64,000 bases of DNA from Microdochium bolleyi (taxonomy: Eukaryota; Ascomycota; Sordariomycetes; Xylariales; Microdochiaceae), in NCBI GenBank assembly GCA_001566295.1, contig KQ964247.1:2542001-2606000 (forward strand), given 5' to 3'. Shown here in pieces: positions 1 to 10,277 of this stretch. Numbering within the stretch: position 1 is the stretch's first letter; each line of letters opens with the position of its first letter. Both the position numbers and the translations under genes were made by a program. Under the pieces are notes generated by a model. The model was not told where the DNA came from. It ran no database searches and saw only the letters and a program-made list of their open reading frames with translations.

Positions 1-218
1 GACCGTCGACTAGAGCCGATTCGTGGGGCATGCATAGAACGGAATCGACCAGTAATCGCCGTTCCGAAAGTCTCGGGCCACAATTGTCGGCATGCATGGT
101 CGTCAACAGGGTAGCAGTCGAAGTTGCAAGGTCGACTTCGTCACACAGGAAAATAGCTATCATCAGAGCTCGGGGTATTTGTTCCTTGGTTCGACATCAG
201 ACGGTAATGATATTTCGA

Positions 219-1815
219 CTACTCCGGGTCCGCAGCGAATGACTCGAGCGCAGCCTCGTCTTCCATCTCTTTGATCCTGCGCCTGCCTTCTTCGGTTGTT
301 GCATCGATGACCTCCTCTTCTAAGCTCAGCACGCCAGCCTAAATATATGGATCGCAACGTTAGTCGTCATACAAGACCAAGTGAAAGGGCCAGCGCTGAA
401 GAACATACCTCACTGAGCAGCCCCACAAGCTCCTCAGCATCTGCGACCTTCATCTTGCCCAGCACCTGGTTCACCTTGTCGAGACTGCCAGACTCCAGAG
501 CCTTCTTCATGTCCGGTGCGAAACTGTCAAAGATCTGGCGGCCCCTCTTCTCCTCCTCATCTTGGCTGTCTGCGGGAGGTATCTTGATCTTGATCTCGGT
601 GCCCGGCTCGACCGCGTGCAGCTGAATCTGCTCAACGTCGCCCGACCCTTCAGCAGCCCGCTCCGCGTTGATCTCCTTGGTCCGGTTCTTGATCCGGAAG
701 AACGTATCCTGCACGTCCTTATAGAAGACCTGCTGCGCCTGGTGACCTTTGGTCGTGACGCGCTTGAAGAAGAGCGATACACCGTCACGCCCAAGCGAGC
801 GGCAGTACTGCAGAAGCAGGGCCTGGTGGATGTAGTTGCGGGCGATGTCGTCCTTGCCTTCCAGCTGGGCGTCGAACGCCAGGACCAAGATGCCATCTGT
901 CTCCTTCTCGGCAAGGATGTGCGGATGTGACGTGATGAAGGCATGGCTTTCACGATACTCGGACGCCTTGATGTTCGCGAACTTGCGCCCATCTGCAGAG
1001 GCGTCCATTTCGTCCTCACCGGCTTTGGAGCCAGCGGCGCTTGTCGACTTCGACTCTTGGGAGAAGTTCGGGTTGAGGAGCTCTGGCTGACTGCTGCCGC
1101 TGTTCGTTTTCTTCTCGCCAGATGTTGACGCGGGCTCCGCCTTGGTAACGTGGGATGTGTTGAATCCGTCACGAAGGCCCTCACTCGTGATCTTGCGGCC
1201 TTCCTCCTTCTCAAGCTCCGCTAGCTTCTCGTGTAGCTGCTTCTGCAGGTCCTCGACCTTGCTGAGGTGGTCTTCAATCTCGGCCACCATGGCCGTGTAT
1301 CTATTATCGGGCTTCTTCTCTTCCATGGTTTTGTTGACTTGGTCGAGCAGGGACGCCATCATCTTGGTGTAGGTGGGCGGCTGCTCGACGTTGGCGTGTA
1401 CGCCCTCCGGTCGTGTGGGCGGCTTGTCGTCGGCCGGGTTGCCCACGGACTCCATGACAGCCTGGAAGGCGACCTCCGCGGGGTTCCGGGACTCTGCCTC
1501 GGAGGCGTGTTTCTTGAGCGCGGCAAGCAGGCTCGATATCCTCTTGATCAGGCCATCGTTGATTTGGCGCTCGTACTTGAGGGTCTCGATCTGGAGCTTG
1601 CGCTGAGACCGCTCGGCGTGGATCTGGTTCTGCTTGGCGCGGATGAAGGATCGCTTGTCGACGTTCGGGTGGACCTCGATGTCCGAGTCATCACTGAGCT
1701 CGAGCGCGTCCTGTGGCGTCGAAGTGCTGGTGGTCAGCGGCTGAACATGAAGCGTTGCGAGGCAGCGATGCAGACGGCAGCTACCACTTACCCATTTGCT
1801 ATAGTCGACAGGCAT
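219..1815 (-). CDS. CDC37: Hsp90 co-chaperone Cdc37
   Basis: Cdc37 loads client protein kinases onto Hsp90 in the cytosol. I join three exons, 1792-1815, 409-1710 and 219-338, giving 481 residues. The first exon encodes only MPVDYSKW, the invariant Cdc37 start. The second opens with the acidic DALELSDDSDIEVHPNVDK segment, which carries the conserved CK2-type serine, followed by a long charged coiled coil (about residues 30-210) and the Hsp90-binding middle domain (GRKFANIKASEYRESHAFI onward). The last exon ends in an acidic tail, FAADPE. Intron 1 (1711-1791) is 81 nt and stop-free, so an unspliced reading frame stays open; intron 2 (339-408) is 70 nt. Splicing is preferred because it joins KW directly to DALELSDDSD, as in the family. 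The gene is divergent from the acetyltransferase at 2864, and a heat-shock-element-like site lies about 150 bp upstream. Confidence 0.95.
1711..1791 (-). other. CDC37 intron 1, in-frame and stop-free
   Basis: This GTAAGT to CAG intron is 81 nt (27 codons) with no in-frame stop. Retention would insert 27 residues after the eighth residue of Cdc37 without changing the frame. Cdc37 proteins have no insertion there, so it is read as an intron. Confidence 0.85.
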
Positions 1816-1964
1816 CTTGACTTTTGCAACTTGTGCGTAGATGACGTGTTGCGAGGTAATGGCTGTGCGAGAGAAAGCCGGTTTGTGAGCTCTGGTCTTG
1901 CGAAAGATAGAGCTGGGCTCGAAGTGCCGTTCTGAAATATCAGACGGGTCAATGTAATGCAGAC

Positions 1965-1977
1965 GAAGCTTCTAGAT
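1965..1977. promoter_or_regulatory. Candidate heat-shock element upstream of CDC37
   Basis: The bases GAAgcTTCtaGAt form two perfect alternating nGAAn units plus most of a third, with 2-base gaps, the arrangement bound by trimeric Hsf1. The site lies about 150 bp upstream of the CDC37 start codon. Cdc37 is an Hsp90 co-chaperone, so Hsf1 control is plausible. The site is seen; its function is inferred. Confidence 0.4.
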
Positions 1978-2763
1978 GCTTGGAGCTGTCAAGCTCGAGC
2001 TTCAGAACAATCGCCAGCGCGGTGCGGGGTGCTTCTCTGCCCCGCAGCGCGACGGTTGCGGGCCCGCGTCAGCGGGTCCTGGGTGGCCGTCATATTATGG
2101 GCTTCCTCTGATCTCACTCTCAATCCAGGAGTCTGCAAACCACATCTTATTGTCTGAATTACTCCGAGCTGGGAAAGTCTCGCTAAAATCGAGTCGTGAC
2201 TTGTTGGACACTTCTGGATAAGGGTTCATATTTTTGCCGAGGCGAACCATGATCAACCTACCTAGTTCAAATCCTCTATATAGGTCCAACACTCTGTGTA
2301 CCACTTCTCAAGCGCGAAACACTCTAGTCTGATTATTTCAGCTTTCAGGCTGGCGAGCATCACTGAAATAACGAGTCCGAGCTCCGATGCAGGTCCAGCC
2401 GCCACCTCGGACTGTTGTGTCGGGAGCAGCCGACACGCGCGGTATGACACAGGACCAGGGTCCAGTGCATCTCGGCGAGCCAGAAGGGGTTAACCGCCGC
2501 CATTGATGCAACAAGGGTTCACGAACCTCTAGGTCTGGATGACGGAAGTTTTACCACGTTAGGACTACCCAACATGGATGACTTCCGATTCTGATAGGAA
2601 AGAGACAGACTACGACCCATGCCATCTCTCCACCGAGAAAGCTTGGTTTCCTACGTGCGTAAACTGGACGCCGTGCTTCATGCTGACGACCAACAGATCA
2701 AAGCAGCCCACTATTCTCTGACTTACACCAGCTCCTTTTTCAACGACCAACAACAGGACTGGG

Positions 2764-2769
2764 TATAAG
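2764..2769 (+). promoter_or_regulatory. TATA-like box of the GNAT gene
   Basis: TATAAG sits in the context ggGTATAAGAGGG, 95-100 bp upstream of the ATG at 2864. A pyrimidine-rich, C/A-rich leader follows, typical of fungal transcription start regions. This is the clearest TATA-type element near this start. Confidence 0.4.
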
Positions 2770-2863
2770 AGGGATCCCGACTCCTACCTGTCACAGCACC
2801 ACACTGCTACACTCTTCTCTTATACATCGCCATCCGTCATCCCCCAAAATCTCATATACAACA

Positions 2864-3532
2864 ATGACTTCCTCACCACCAACAAGACCCCTCAACCCCT
2901 TCACTTCGCCGCGCCTCGTCTACCGCGCGGTCCGGGACACGCCCGAGGACGAGGCCTTTGTCCACGCGATCCAGGCCGACGCCGAGGCCCAGTCCGGTGC
3001 CTGCTACGGCCTGCTGCGGCCCGAGTCGCTCAAGTCGAGCAACGAGTTCAGGGAGCACATTGCTTCAAAGTGCCTGCTGGGTGCCATCATCTGTCTCCCT
3101 GCCGCCGCCGCCGCCCCGGAGGCTCATGTCAAGGGAGAGCAGGAGTCACCACCAGCGGTGCAGCAAAAGCCAGCGGAAGCAGGGACCCCGATCGGCATAA
3201 TCTGCCTAAAGTCCAACCCTCCCCACCTTGCGCACCACCGCTGGACCGACGTCAGCATCGACATCCACGCGGACCACCGCGGCAAAGGGTATGGCGGCGA
3301 GGCCATCGAGTGGGGGCTCTGGTACTCGTTCCAGATGGCCGGCCTGCACAGGGTGCAGATTCAGGCGTTCGGCTTCAACGAGGGCGCCGTGAAGCTCTAC
3401 ACAAAGCTCGGGTTCAGGGAGGAAGGCAGGCAGCGCGACTTCATGTGGTTCAACGGCGGATGGCATGATAACGTCATCTTTGGGATGCTGGAGCACGAGT
3501 GGCGGGCCAGGCGGGACGGGGAGAAGAAATAG
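2864..3532 (+). CDS. GNAT-family N-acetyltransferase
   Basis: This single-exon gene encodes 222 residues of a GNAT fold (RimJ/RimL-like, Acetyltransf_3 type), an acetyl-CoA dependent N-acetyltransferase of unknown substrate. It opens with SPRLVYRAVRDTPED, the usual first strand of the family. The acetyl-CoA loop is RGKGYGGEA at about residues 138-146 in the R/QxxGxG/A pattern, followed by the LHRVQIQAFGFNEGAVKLYTKLGF segment with its conserved N and Y. The C-terminus is ENDGE-poor and basic. A low-complexity insertion (residues about 82-105, alanine and proline rich) lies between the first helices and the core and looks lineage-specific. The ATG at 2864 follows a good CA-rich leader. The gene converges with SMC3, with 313 bp between the stops. 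Confidence 0.88.
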   Translation: MTSSPPTRPLNPFTSPRLVYRAVRDTPEDEAFVHAIQADAEAQSGACYGLLRPESLKSSNEFREHIASKCLLGAIICLPAAAAAPEAHVKGEQESPPAVQQKPAEAGTPIGIICLKSNPPHLAHHRWTDVSIDIHADHRGKGYGGEAIEWGLWYSFQMAGLHRVQIQAFGFNEGAVKLYTKLGFREEGRQRDFMWFNGGWHDNVIFGMLEHEWRARRDGEKK

Positions 3533-3845
3533 GAAAAACGTAAAGGCTTGCACGGGGCACCACGCGGATTGTAAGTGGATTGCTCAAAATGTAGAGTAGA
3601 GGGAAAAGATTGGGAATCTTGCATATTTCTCAAAGAGTCTAGTCTCACCACCCGATAGCCTTAGTCTTCCAGGCTACAGTTACTTCCATAAATCATAGCA
3701 GCCACCAAGCGTACAAAACCTTCCGCATGACAACATCTGTGAGCACAGAGTGTATATCCACATGCCCATTCGCCATCACTTAATCCTGAAGACGTCACTC
3801 TCTTCTTTCGTCCCTTCTGTCCACATGCCCCGACGTATCCCTGGT
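3533..3845. other. Convergent 3' flank between GNAT and SMC3
   Basis: This AT-richer spacer of 313 bp lies between two stop codons on opposite strands. It must hold both 3' UTRs and polyadenylation sites. No gene is seen. Confidence 0.6.
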
Positions 3846-6800
3846 CTATCGTGGCGCCTGGCCCTCTACGAAATCCAAAGCCTGGTCCGTAGTGACGCAG
3901 TTGATGGTACTGTTCTTGTTCCTAAAGAGCACGCCGTAACATTTATCCGCGACATGAACAATTTCCGGTCGGAAGGTGGTGCAGATGAACTGCGTGCCGG
4001 CGGTGTTCGAGATCGACTCGAGGAGCCCAGCCACGGCCGTTCGGTACTGGGCATCCAGATTGGCATCGACCTCGTCAAAGATGACCATGGGACTGGATTC
4101 TGTCGCTTGAAGCGCGAAAATCAGGCACAAGGCGCACAAACCTGTTCAGAGCATGTTGGTTAGTGCTTAAGTCCTTTGAGCTTCGACACCAGGGGGCAGA
4201 CTTACTCTTTTGACCACCAGAGAGTTGCTGAATGCGCTGCTGCTCGTCCAAGACCTTGGAGTTGAAGGAGACGCTAATTCCGACACCAGTGTAGTTCTCG
4301 ACACTGTTTCTCTGCTCCTCGTCTGAGTCGTCCGGGTCAGCGCGGGGATCTGTTCTCCGCTGGATGACGAGCCTGCCGTGGCCTGCAGGCACGAGACGCT
4401 CAAAGATTGTGGCAAACTCCTTCGAGACCTGCTTGAATGTCCGCTCGATCGCCTCGTCCTTGCGCTGGTCAAGATGGGCGACGAGCTCCTCGATGGACTC
4501 CTGAGACTTGTCGAGCTCTTGCCGACGCTTCAGCAGCTGCTCTTGCTGGGTGGTGAAGCTGTTATACTGCTCAAACGCCTTCTTGTTGACGTGCTTGTAC
4601 TTCTTGAGCGCATCGTTCACCTTCTTGAGCCGGGTGGCGATCTTCATATAAAGTGTTCGTTAGCACGCATTCAACTGTCGGTGAGACCAAGAACACTTAC
4701 GCTCTTCGCTTCCAGCCTCTGGTACTTCTCGAATGCCTCATCTGGTAGTACACCAAGCTCTCTTATGTTCTTGGCACACTCGACGGCCTTGGCAGTCAAC
4801 AAGGCCTTCTTTTGGATGCTCTTCTCCATGCGCTTCTGCTGCTTCATGATCTCTTTCTCGATTTCTTGCTGCTCAGCGTCCCTTTCGGCCTTCTGCCTTT
4901 CGAGACTGGAGATCTTGGACTCGGCAGCGTCGAGCTGTTGCATGTTCTCCTCCAGCTTGCTTTTGATTGTGGCAGCCGCGGCTTGAGCTTTCTTGAGCTC
5001 TCTCTTGGCTTCCTTCAAGCTGTTGCCACCGCCAGATGCCGTCTCGAAAGCCTGGCTTGTAAGCTGATCGAGCTTAAGCTGCAGGTTGTGGCGGAGATCA
5101 TGCTCGAGCATTCTCCTTTGGCTGTCGAGCTCGCGCCTGCTGGCACTGATCTCGTTCCATTCCTTTTGGAGCTCCTGGACTGAAGAGCTTAGAGCCTCGA
5201 GCTGCTTTTCTTCGGAAGTTGACAGCGCCTTCTTAAAGTCGGAAGCCAGCTCTGCCTCATATGCGCTCAGAGCGCTGCTAAACTCCTTCATATTCCGGTC
5301 CACGTTCTCTCGTCGCTTGTTGGCACCCTCGAGACGGTCTCTCTCGCGGTCGATCTGGGTGTTTTTGGCATTGAGCTCCGCGAGTAACGGGCCATAGCCA
5401 TCTTCCATCTGACGTAGCTTCTGCTCCAGCTTTCTCAGCCCGCCAAGAGCGTTCGTGATCTCCTGGTCTTTGCGTTCAATCTGGCGCCGGATGTCGTCAC
5501 TCTTCGCCTGAAGGGTATCGAACTCGTCACGCCACTTGTTGACGGCGCGCACTGCCTCGAGTCTTGACCTGCGCGTGTCGATGTAACCACCAGTCATGGC
5601 ACCGCGCTTGTTTGTTGTGTCACCGTCGGGTGTCACACCGTGGCAGCCATGGTTACGCGCATACTGGCCAGCAATTGTCAAATTCGGACAGATGATCGTG
5701 TTGCCAAAGACCTGCTGGAAGGCTGGCTCGTAGGCAGAGTCGTACTGGATCTTGCTGAGAAGGGGCACGGCGTCATTCGCCTTGGGGAGGTTTGCAGGCC
5801 GTACTCTGAGCTTGGAAAGTGGCATGAATGTGACTCTGCCTCCAAACTGCTTCTGGAGGGCATTGGCAAGAAGGGTCGCGGTGTCTTCGTTGTCAACAAT
5901 GTAGTGGAACAGACTCGCGCCAGCAATCTGTTCAACAGGTAGCCGGTACGCCTCATTTACCTCCATCAGCTCTGCGAGGGTGCCATAGGCGCCAGGGATG
6001 TCCTGTTCCTGTTTCAGCCGCCGTATTGTTGCGAGACCCCTCGATGTTGCTCGATCCATGGTATGAGCAAGGTCGCGCTCCGCACTGTCCCGCTCACCAC
6101 GAGCATTAGCCTTGATAGTCTCGAGCTTGTCGTCTTCGCGCCGAAGCAGCTTGCGTTCGTCATTGAGTTTGTCGAGCACATCTTTGGCCGTGTTGACCTC
6201 TTCAGCGATGGCGAAACGCTCGTCGCCGAAGCCCTCATTCCTCTCTCTCAATGTCGCCACGTCCTCTTCTAGTTGTGCGATGGACGCGTTGATGGCCTTG
6301 ACCTCTTCTTCAGCATCGAGGCGCGTCGCCTTTTGTTGGCTGAGGGTCATATTGTAGTTGTTGATCTCTTCTTTCAAGAAAGCATCACGCTCTGCCTTGT
6401 TCTTGAACTGGCTGCTGCGCGTCTGCTTTGTGAAGAGCCGTTGTCTTCCACCTTCCGCCTCATCGAGCGCTTGCTTCACTTCCGCCTCCTTCCTCTTGTG
6501 CTTCTCCAATGTTGGTAGAATCTTGGCGAGCTCGGCTTCTTTCGTCTTGATGGCGCTCTTGACATTCGCGAGCTCGGTATCATGCTGGACTTGCGCCTGG
6601 TCTTGTGCGCTCACGCTCTCAGATAAGCTCTTGACTGTGAGTTCGGCCTTTGCCCTCGCTTTGGCGCTCTCTTTCCGGTCCTCGTCGAGTTGGCGGCGGT
6701 CTATGCGAAGGTGCTCCATCTGTTGCTGCAGCTTGTGGATTTCAGCGTCGAGAGAGGCAAGAACCTTCTCGCCTGCGGTGTAGGCCTCTCGGTTCTCGTC

Positions 6801-7639
6801 TGTGTCTTCGATGCCCCCTTGTCTAGACTCTTCGAGCTCTTCGAGAGCTTCTTGTACCGCAGTCTGCTCCTTATGGTAGTATGCATACTCAAGGCACCTC
6901 CGCTCGCGGTCTTTGTCTTGGTATCCGCGCAGCTCCTCTTTCTCCTCCTCGAGCTCGCTAAGTCGTTCCTTGATGTAGTCGAGCAGCTCGTCGATCTTCT
7001 CGCGCTTGTTGTTGGTCTCGATCATGATCTTCAGCGACTCGGTTCGTCGCGATTCGTAGACGTGTGTACCCGCGACTTCCTTCAGGAGGGTGAGGCGATC
7101 CGACTCTTTCATATTGGTGAGCGCAGTAACGCGTCCTTGCGGCACGATGTAGTATGGGTTCGAGCTTGAGAAGCCGGCGGCTTCCAGCAGGTTCTTGACG
7201 TCCGACTTCGTCACGACCTTCTTGTCGACCGAATATTCGTCCTTCTTCAGACCGATGGTGCGCCGCAGGATGACCTCCTTGTTGCCGGTCGGGAAGCGAT
7301 CGTCATCGTTGTTAAAGATGACCTCCACGTACGCAGTCATGACAGCTGAGCCGGAACCTTCGTGTAAGAGAGCCTGGCGCTCCTCGCGGCCCATCTGCGT
7401 GTAGGCATCGCTGAGGACGAATCGAATAGCAGCGAAGAAGTTGCTCTTTCCAGAACCATTGCGGCCCACGATAACATTGGTGCCGGCCGAGAAGGGCTCC
7501 ATGACCGTCTGGTCCTTGTAGCTACATTTTGACATGTCAGTATTGCTGGAGACGGCTGGAAGGGTTTCTTGCGCGTAGGGTTCGGTTGAGGGGCGGCGCA
7601 CCTCTTGAAGCCCTGGATGATGATCTGCTTGATATGCAT
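3846..7639 (-). CDS. SMC3: Cohesin subunit SMC3
   Basis: SMC3 is the ATPase arm of the cohesin ring that holds sister chromatids together. Four exons, 7602-7639, 4701-7521, 4206-4641 and 3846-4141, give 1196 residues, the usual length. The N-terminus is MHIKQIIIQGFKSYKDQT; Walker A is GRNGSGKSN at residues 32-40. The two lysines acetylated by Eco1 for cohesion are K105 and K106 in TIGLKKDEYS. Two long coiled coils flank a hinge (DIPGAYGTLAELMEV to GVTPDGDTTNKRGAMTGGY). The C-terminal head has the ABC signature LSGGQKS, split by an intron after the lysine, and Walker B with the catalytic acid in MVIFDEVDANLD. Introns are 80, 59 and 64 nt. The gene is divergent from MOT1; an MCB-type site lies about 210 bp upstream. 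No key residue is missing. Confidence 0.97.
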
Positions 7640-10277
7640 GGCAGCGGGTGGTGCTGCCAGTCGGGCAGCGCGAACACAAGGAGCAAAACAGAATATGAAG
7701 ACGATCACAAGGGGGGCGACTCCTTGCTCAACGAGCGTGATGCTCTATGGGATGGTGGCTGCGTTGGGCTGTGGTTGCAGGTCGAATCATCACCCAATGG
7801 CCGAAGCGGCTTTGTCGCGATGCGGGAGTGGAGGAGAGGGTCCTCAGACGCGTCGGTGGGTGTGTCGTGCGCCAAACGCGAGGGCCTGCAAGAGCGGGGA
7901 TGGGATGCACTCAGGCACCCGGCCACTTTAATTAGCGCGAGCCTCGAAGACATGGAGGGAGCATTTGACATTGTGCCTGCTCCCGAGTCACCCATCCACA
8001 AATGGACCGTTAACCTTCACAAGTCTTGTGCTCTGTACATTATCCTCGAAACTGAACATCCTCCCAGATGGTTTCCATTCGCGTCAGACCACCTGGCGCG
8101 CCACTCTGCACACTCTGATGCTGCACACCTGGCTGGCGCCAGAACCGCTCCGAATACATTTCAGAGCTCAAGACGGATCCCAATAGGGTTCGGGGTAGCA
8201 ACATGGTCTCATGGGGCACGGCCGACTCTAGTCAGGTCAGCCAACGTGTACCTGGAGGCCGCGACGCCATGCAAGGTCGTGCCTGGGGTCCATCTACTAA
8301 GTTGCAACCCTGTGGTGGTCAGTGCTACAAGTGGCTGTTCAAGACGTCTCTAGGACGTCCTGTCTAAAGCCTCGCTGAGCTGGTCATGGACCCGCAAAGC
8401 GTACAACACGACGTGCCTCCAGCCTTTGGCCCTTCTGCGATGGCACTGTGTAGTGCTGCTGTTGTAGATGCGTCCATCAGATCCAAGGCCAGGTGGAATC
8501 ATCCAGGCCATGTACAGATGCGTGTGGTCTGGAAAGGGCGAGGACTGTGTGGGTCTTGCCAGGCACAAGCCGGCAGCGCACGATCTACCAGGATGGAGAC
8601 AGGCTCCCTGCAACCTGGCGATCACTCCTCGAGGTCGGCTCCTGTTCAGAGTTCAGTGATCGCGCGACACTCTGTCTGAGAAGGCACCTCATGCCCGGAG
8701 TGATGCTTGCAGCTCTCAACCTGATGGCGCGTGAGCGTCGAGTATGCATAAAGTTATATACTATGTGGACTGAAAGCGACGACCCGCGATGTCTGAAGGC
8801 AGCTCTCCTCCGTACCAGCATGCTGAAGCCACGGATCATGGTCGAGAGGGTAATTTGCACGTCCTCCAGCCGCGCCAGGGATTATCACAGAGGCGCAGCG
8901 GGACGTCACGGCGGCTCCTTACCTTACTCCGGTCAGAAACTGGCCATGGCCACCGCAGTCTTCTCCGTCTATGCCTCGCGGCTGCTTGTGGCCACAAGGC
9001 CGGGAATCACCGTGTTGTGTGTCCAGCATGAGGCAAGCAAACGCGGCTGGCTGACTTGCAGGTTCGGCAGCCTGAGGAGGATCGAGGCGTGTATAGTGGA
9101 GTCATCGGATGTGTCGAGGCGGCCCTGTGATTGGGCCAGAGGGCGAGCAGTCGCCAGCCCGGCGCGCCGGCGAGGTCTGCGCTGCGCTGCTTGTGCTGGT
9201 GGGGACAGCTGGCAACTCTTGCAGCTCTGGAGGCCACGACTTGTCCGACTTGGCTCGCCCTCGAAGTGGGGCACGGGCCAGTCGCCAGAGCTGCCAGGCA
9301 GTGGAGTGGGGCTTGGCTAGTGGCTGGCCCCCCTGCTCCGCGCCGGCCGCCTGGGGCCAAAAGCAGGGAGGAAAAGCTGGCTGCAGCAAGATTATAAAAA
9401 CTAAGAGATATTAGAGGGCCGGCGCCCGGCTCTCCTCGCCCTCGAGCTCCCCCGTAGCTCCTGTCTCTGCTGCGTGAGTGCGCAGGTTGCCTGCATTGCC
9501 GCATCTGGCCCGCCACGACCCCCAGCCAACCACATCCAAGAGCGCTCTTGCACCAGTCACCCACTTACACGCATCGTCGCATTGTTGCATCGCGACTTCC
9601 TCCAGACAAAGGAAAGAAGCTGCACCCAGCAATAGCAGCACCACCAACCTCTACCACCAACCGCCACAACTTGCATCTGCTCGCATCCGCCCGCGCATGC
9701 TCTCACCATAGAACGGAGCATTGTCAATCCGGCATTTTCGCATCATCGGAGTTTGGACTGTGAAGATATTCTTTTTGACACTTTCTTCGTCTCCATCACA
9801 GCTTTAAGCCGCCTCTCACGTAAGTCTCATCGCACCACAACCATCACCCCTCAAAGGCACAGACACGCCCCGAGTGTGCAAACTGCCTTGCAGCCGCCAG
9901 GCTGCAGTTCATTTTGTCACAAACAGGATTTGCAGACTGCCTGTATGGGCATACCTGTCCTCGGAGCTGCCTCAGAGCTATAACCACTCTCCACCCCATA
10001 CCATGTCTAGCGATGCGCCGTCCGACAGGACAGCTGTATACTTGATGCGTCCCTTCTGCGATAGTTCTAGCATATGACTTCCTGTGATGCTCGCCACCTC
10101 AGTTGTCAGACAAGCAAACTTCGTAAAGCAGTATCCTGCTAGTCTTCACGGCGCTGCCGCGATGGTTCTGCCGCGTCTCAGGCAGAGGGCCCAGGCTGAT
10201 CGTAATAGTGCAGTGTAATAAAATGCGACAGTAGCTCTCTGTAATCTGGCACAATAGCCTACACATAATCAGTCAAG
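7640..10277. other. Divergent spacer SMC3 / MOT1 (2.6 kb)
   Basis: This is a long spacer between two divergent start codons. The longest frames (about 275 codons, plus strand, near 7529-8353 and 8493-9320) lack an ATG start, do not resemble any family I know, and the first runs antisense into the SMC3 start. The last 900 bp are C/A- and pyrimidine-rich, like a long MOT1 leader, with an intron-like GTAAGT at 9830. I see no supported gene. Confidence 0.55.
7848..7881. promoter_or_regulatory. Candidate MCB (MBF-binding) sites upstream of SMC3
   Basis: A perfect MluI cell-cycle box ACGCGT lies at 7848-7853 and a near match AACGCGA at 7875-7881, 209-240 bp upstream of the SMC3 start. In yeasts, cohesin genes are switched on at G1/S by MBF through such boxes. 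The sites are seen; the regulation is inferred. Confidence 0.4.

Larger units (their letters stand above)
1816..2863. other. Divergent spacer CDC37 / acetyltransferase
   Basis: This spacer of about 1 kb should hold both promoters. I see no supported gene; the reading frames are short and unlike known proteins. It contains a heat-shock-element-like site on the CDC37 side and a TATA-like box on the acetyltransferase side, listed separately. Confidence 0.6.

Noticed and set aside
1267..1935. Plus-strand frame of 222 codons
   Set aside because: It is antisense to CDC37 and low in complexity, with many Leu/Val/Asp mirrored from coding sequence.
7529..8353. Plus-strand frame of 274 codons across the SMC3 start
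   Set aside because: It begins at TTG, overlaps the SMC3 first intron and exon antisense, and resembles no family.
8493..9320. Plus-strand frame of 275 codons in the SMC3/MOT1 spacer
   Set aside because: It has a GTG start, no domain, and competing minus-strand frames in the same place.
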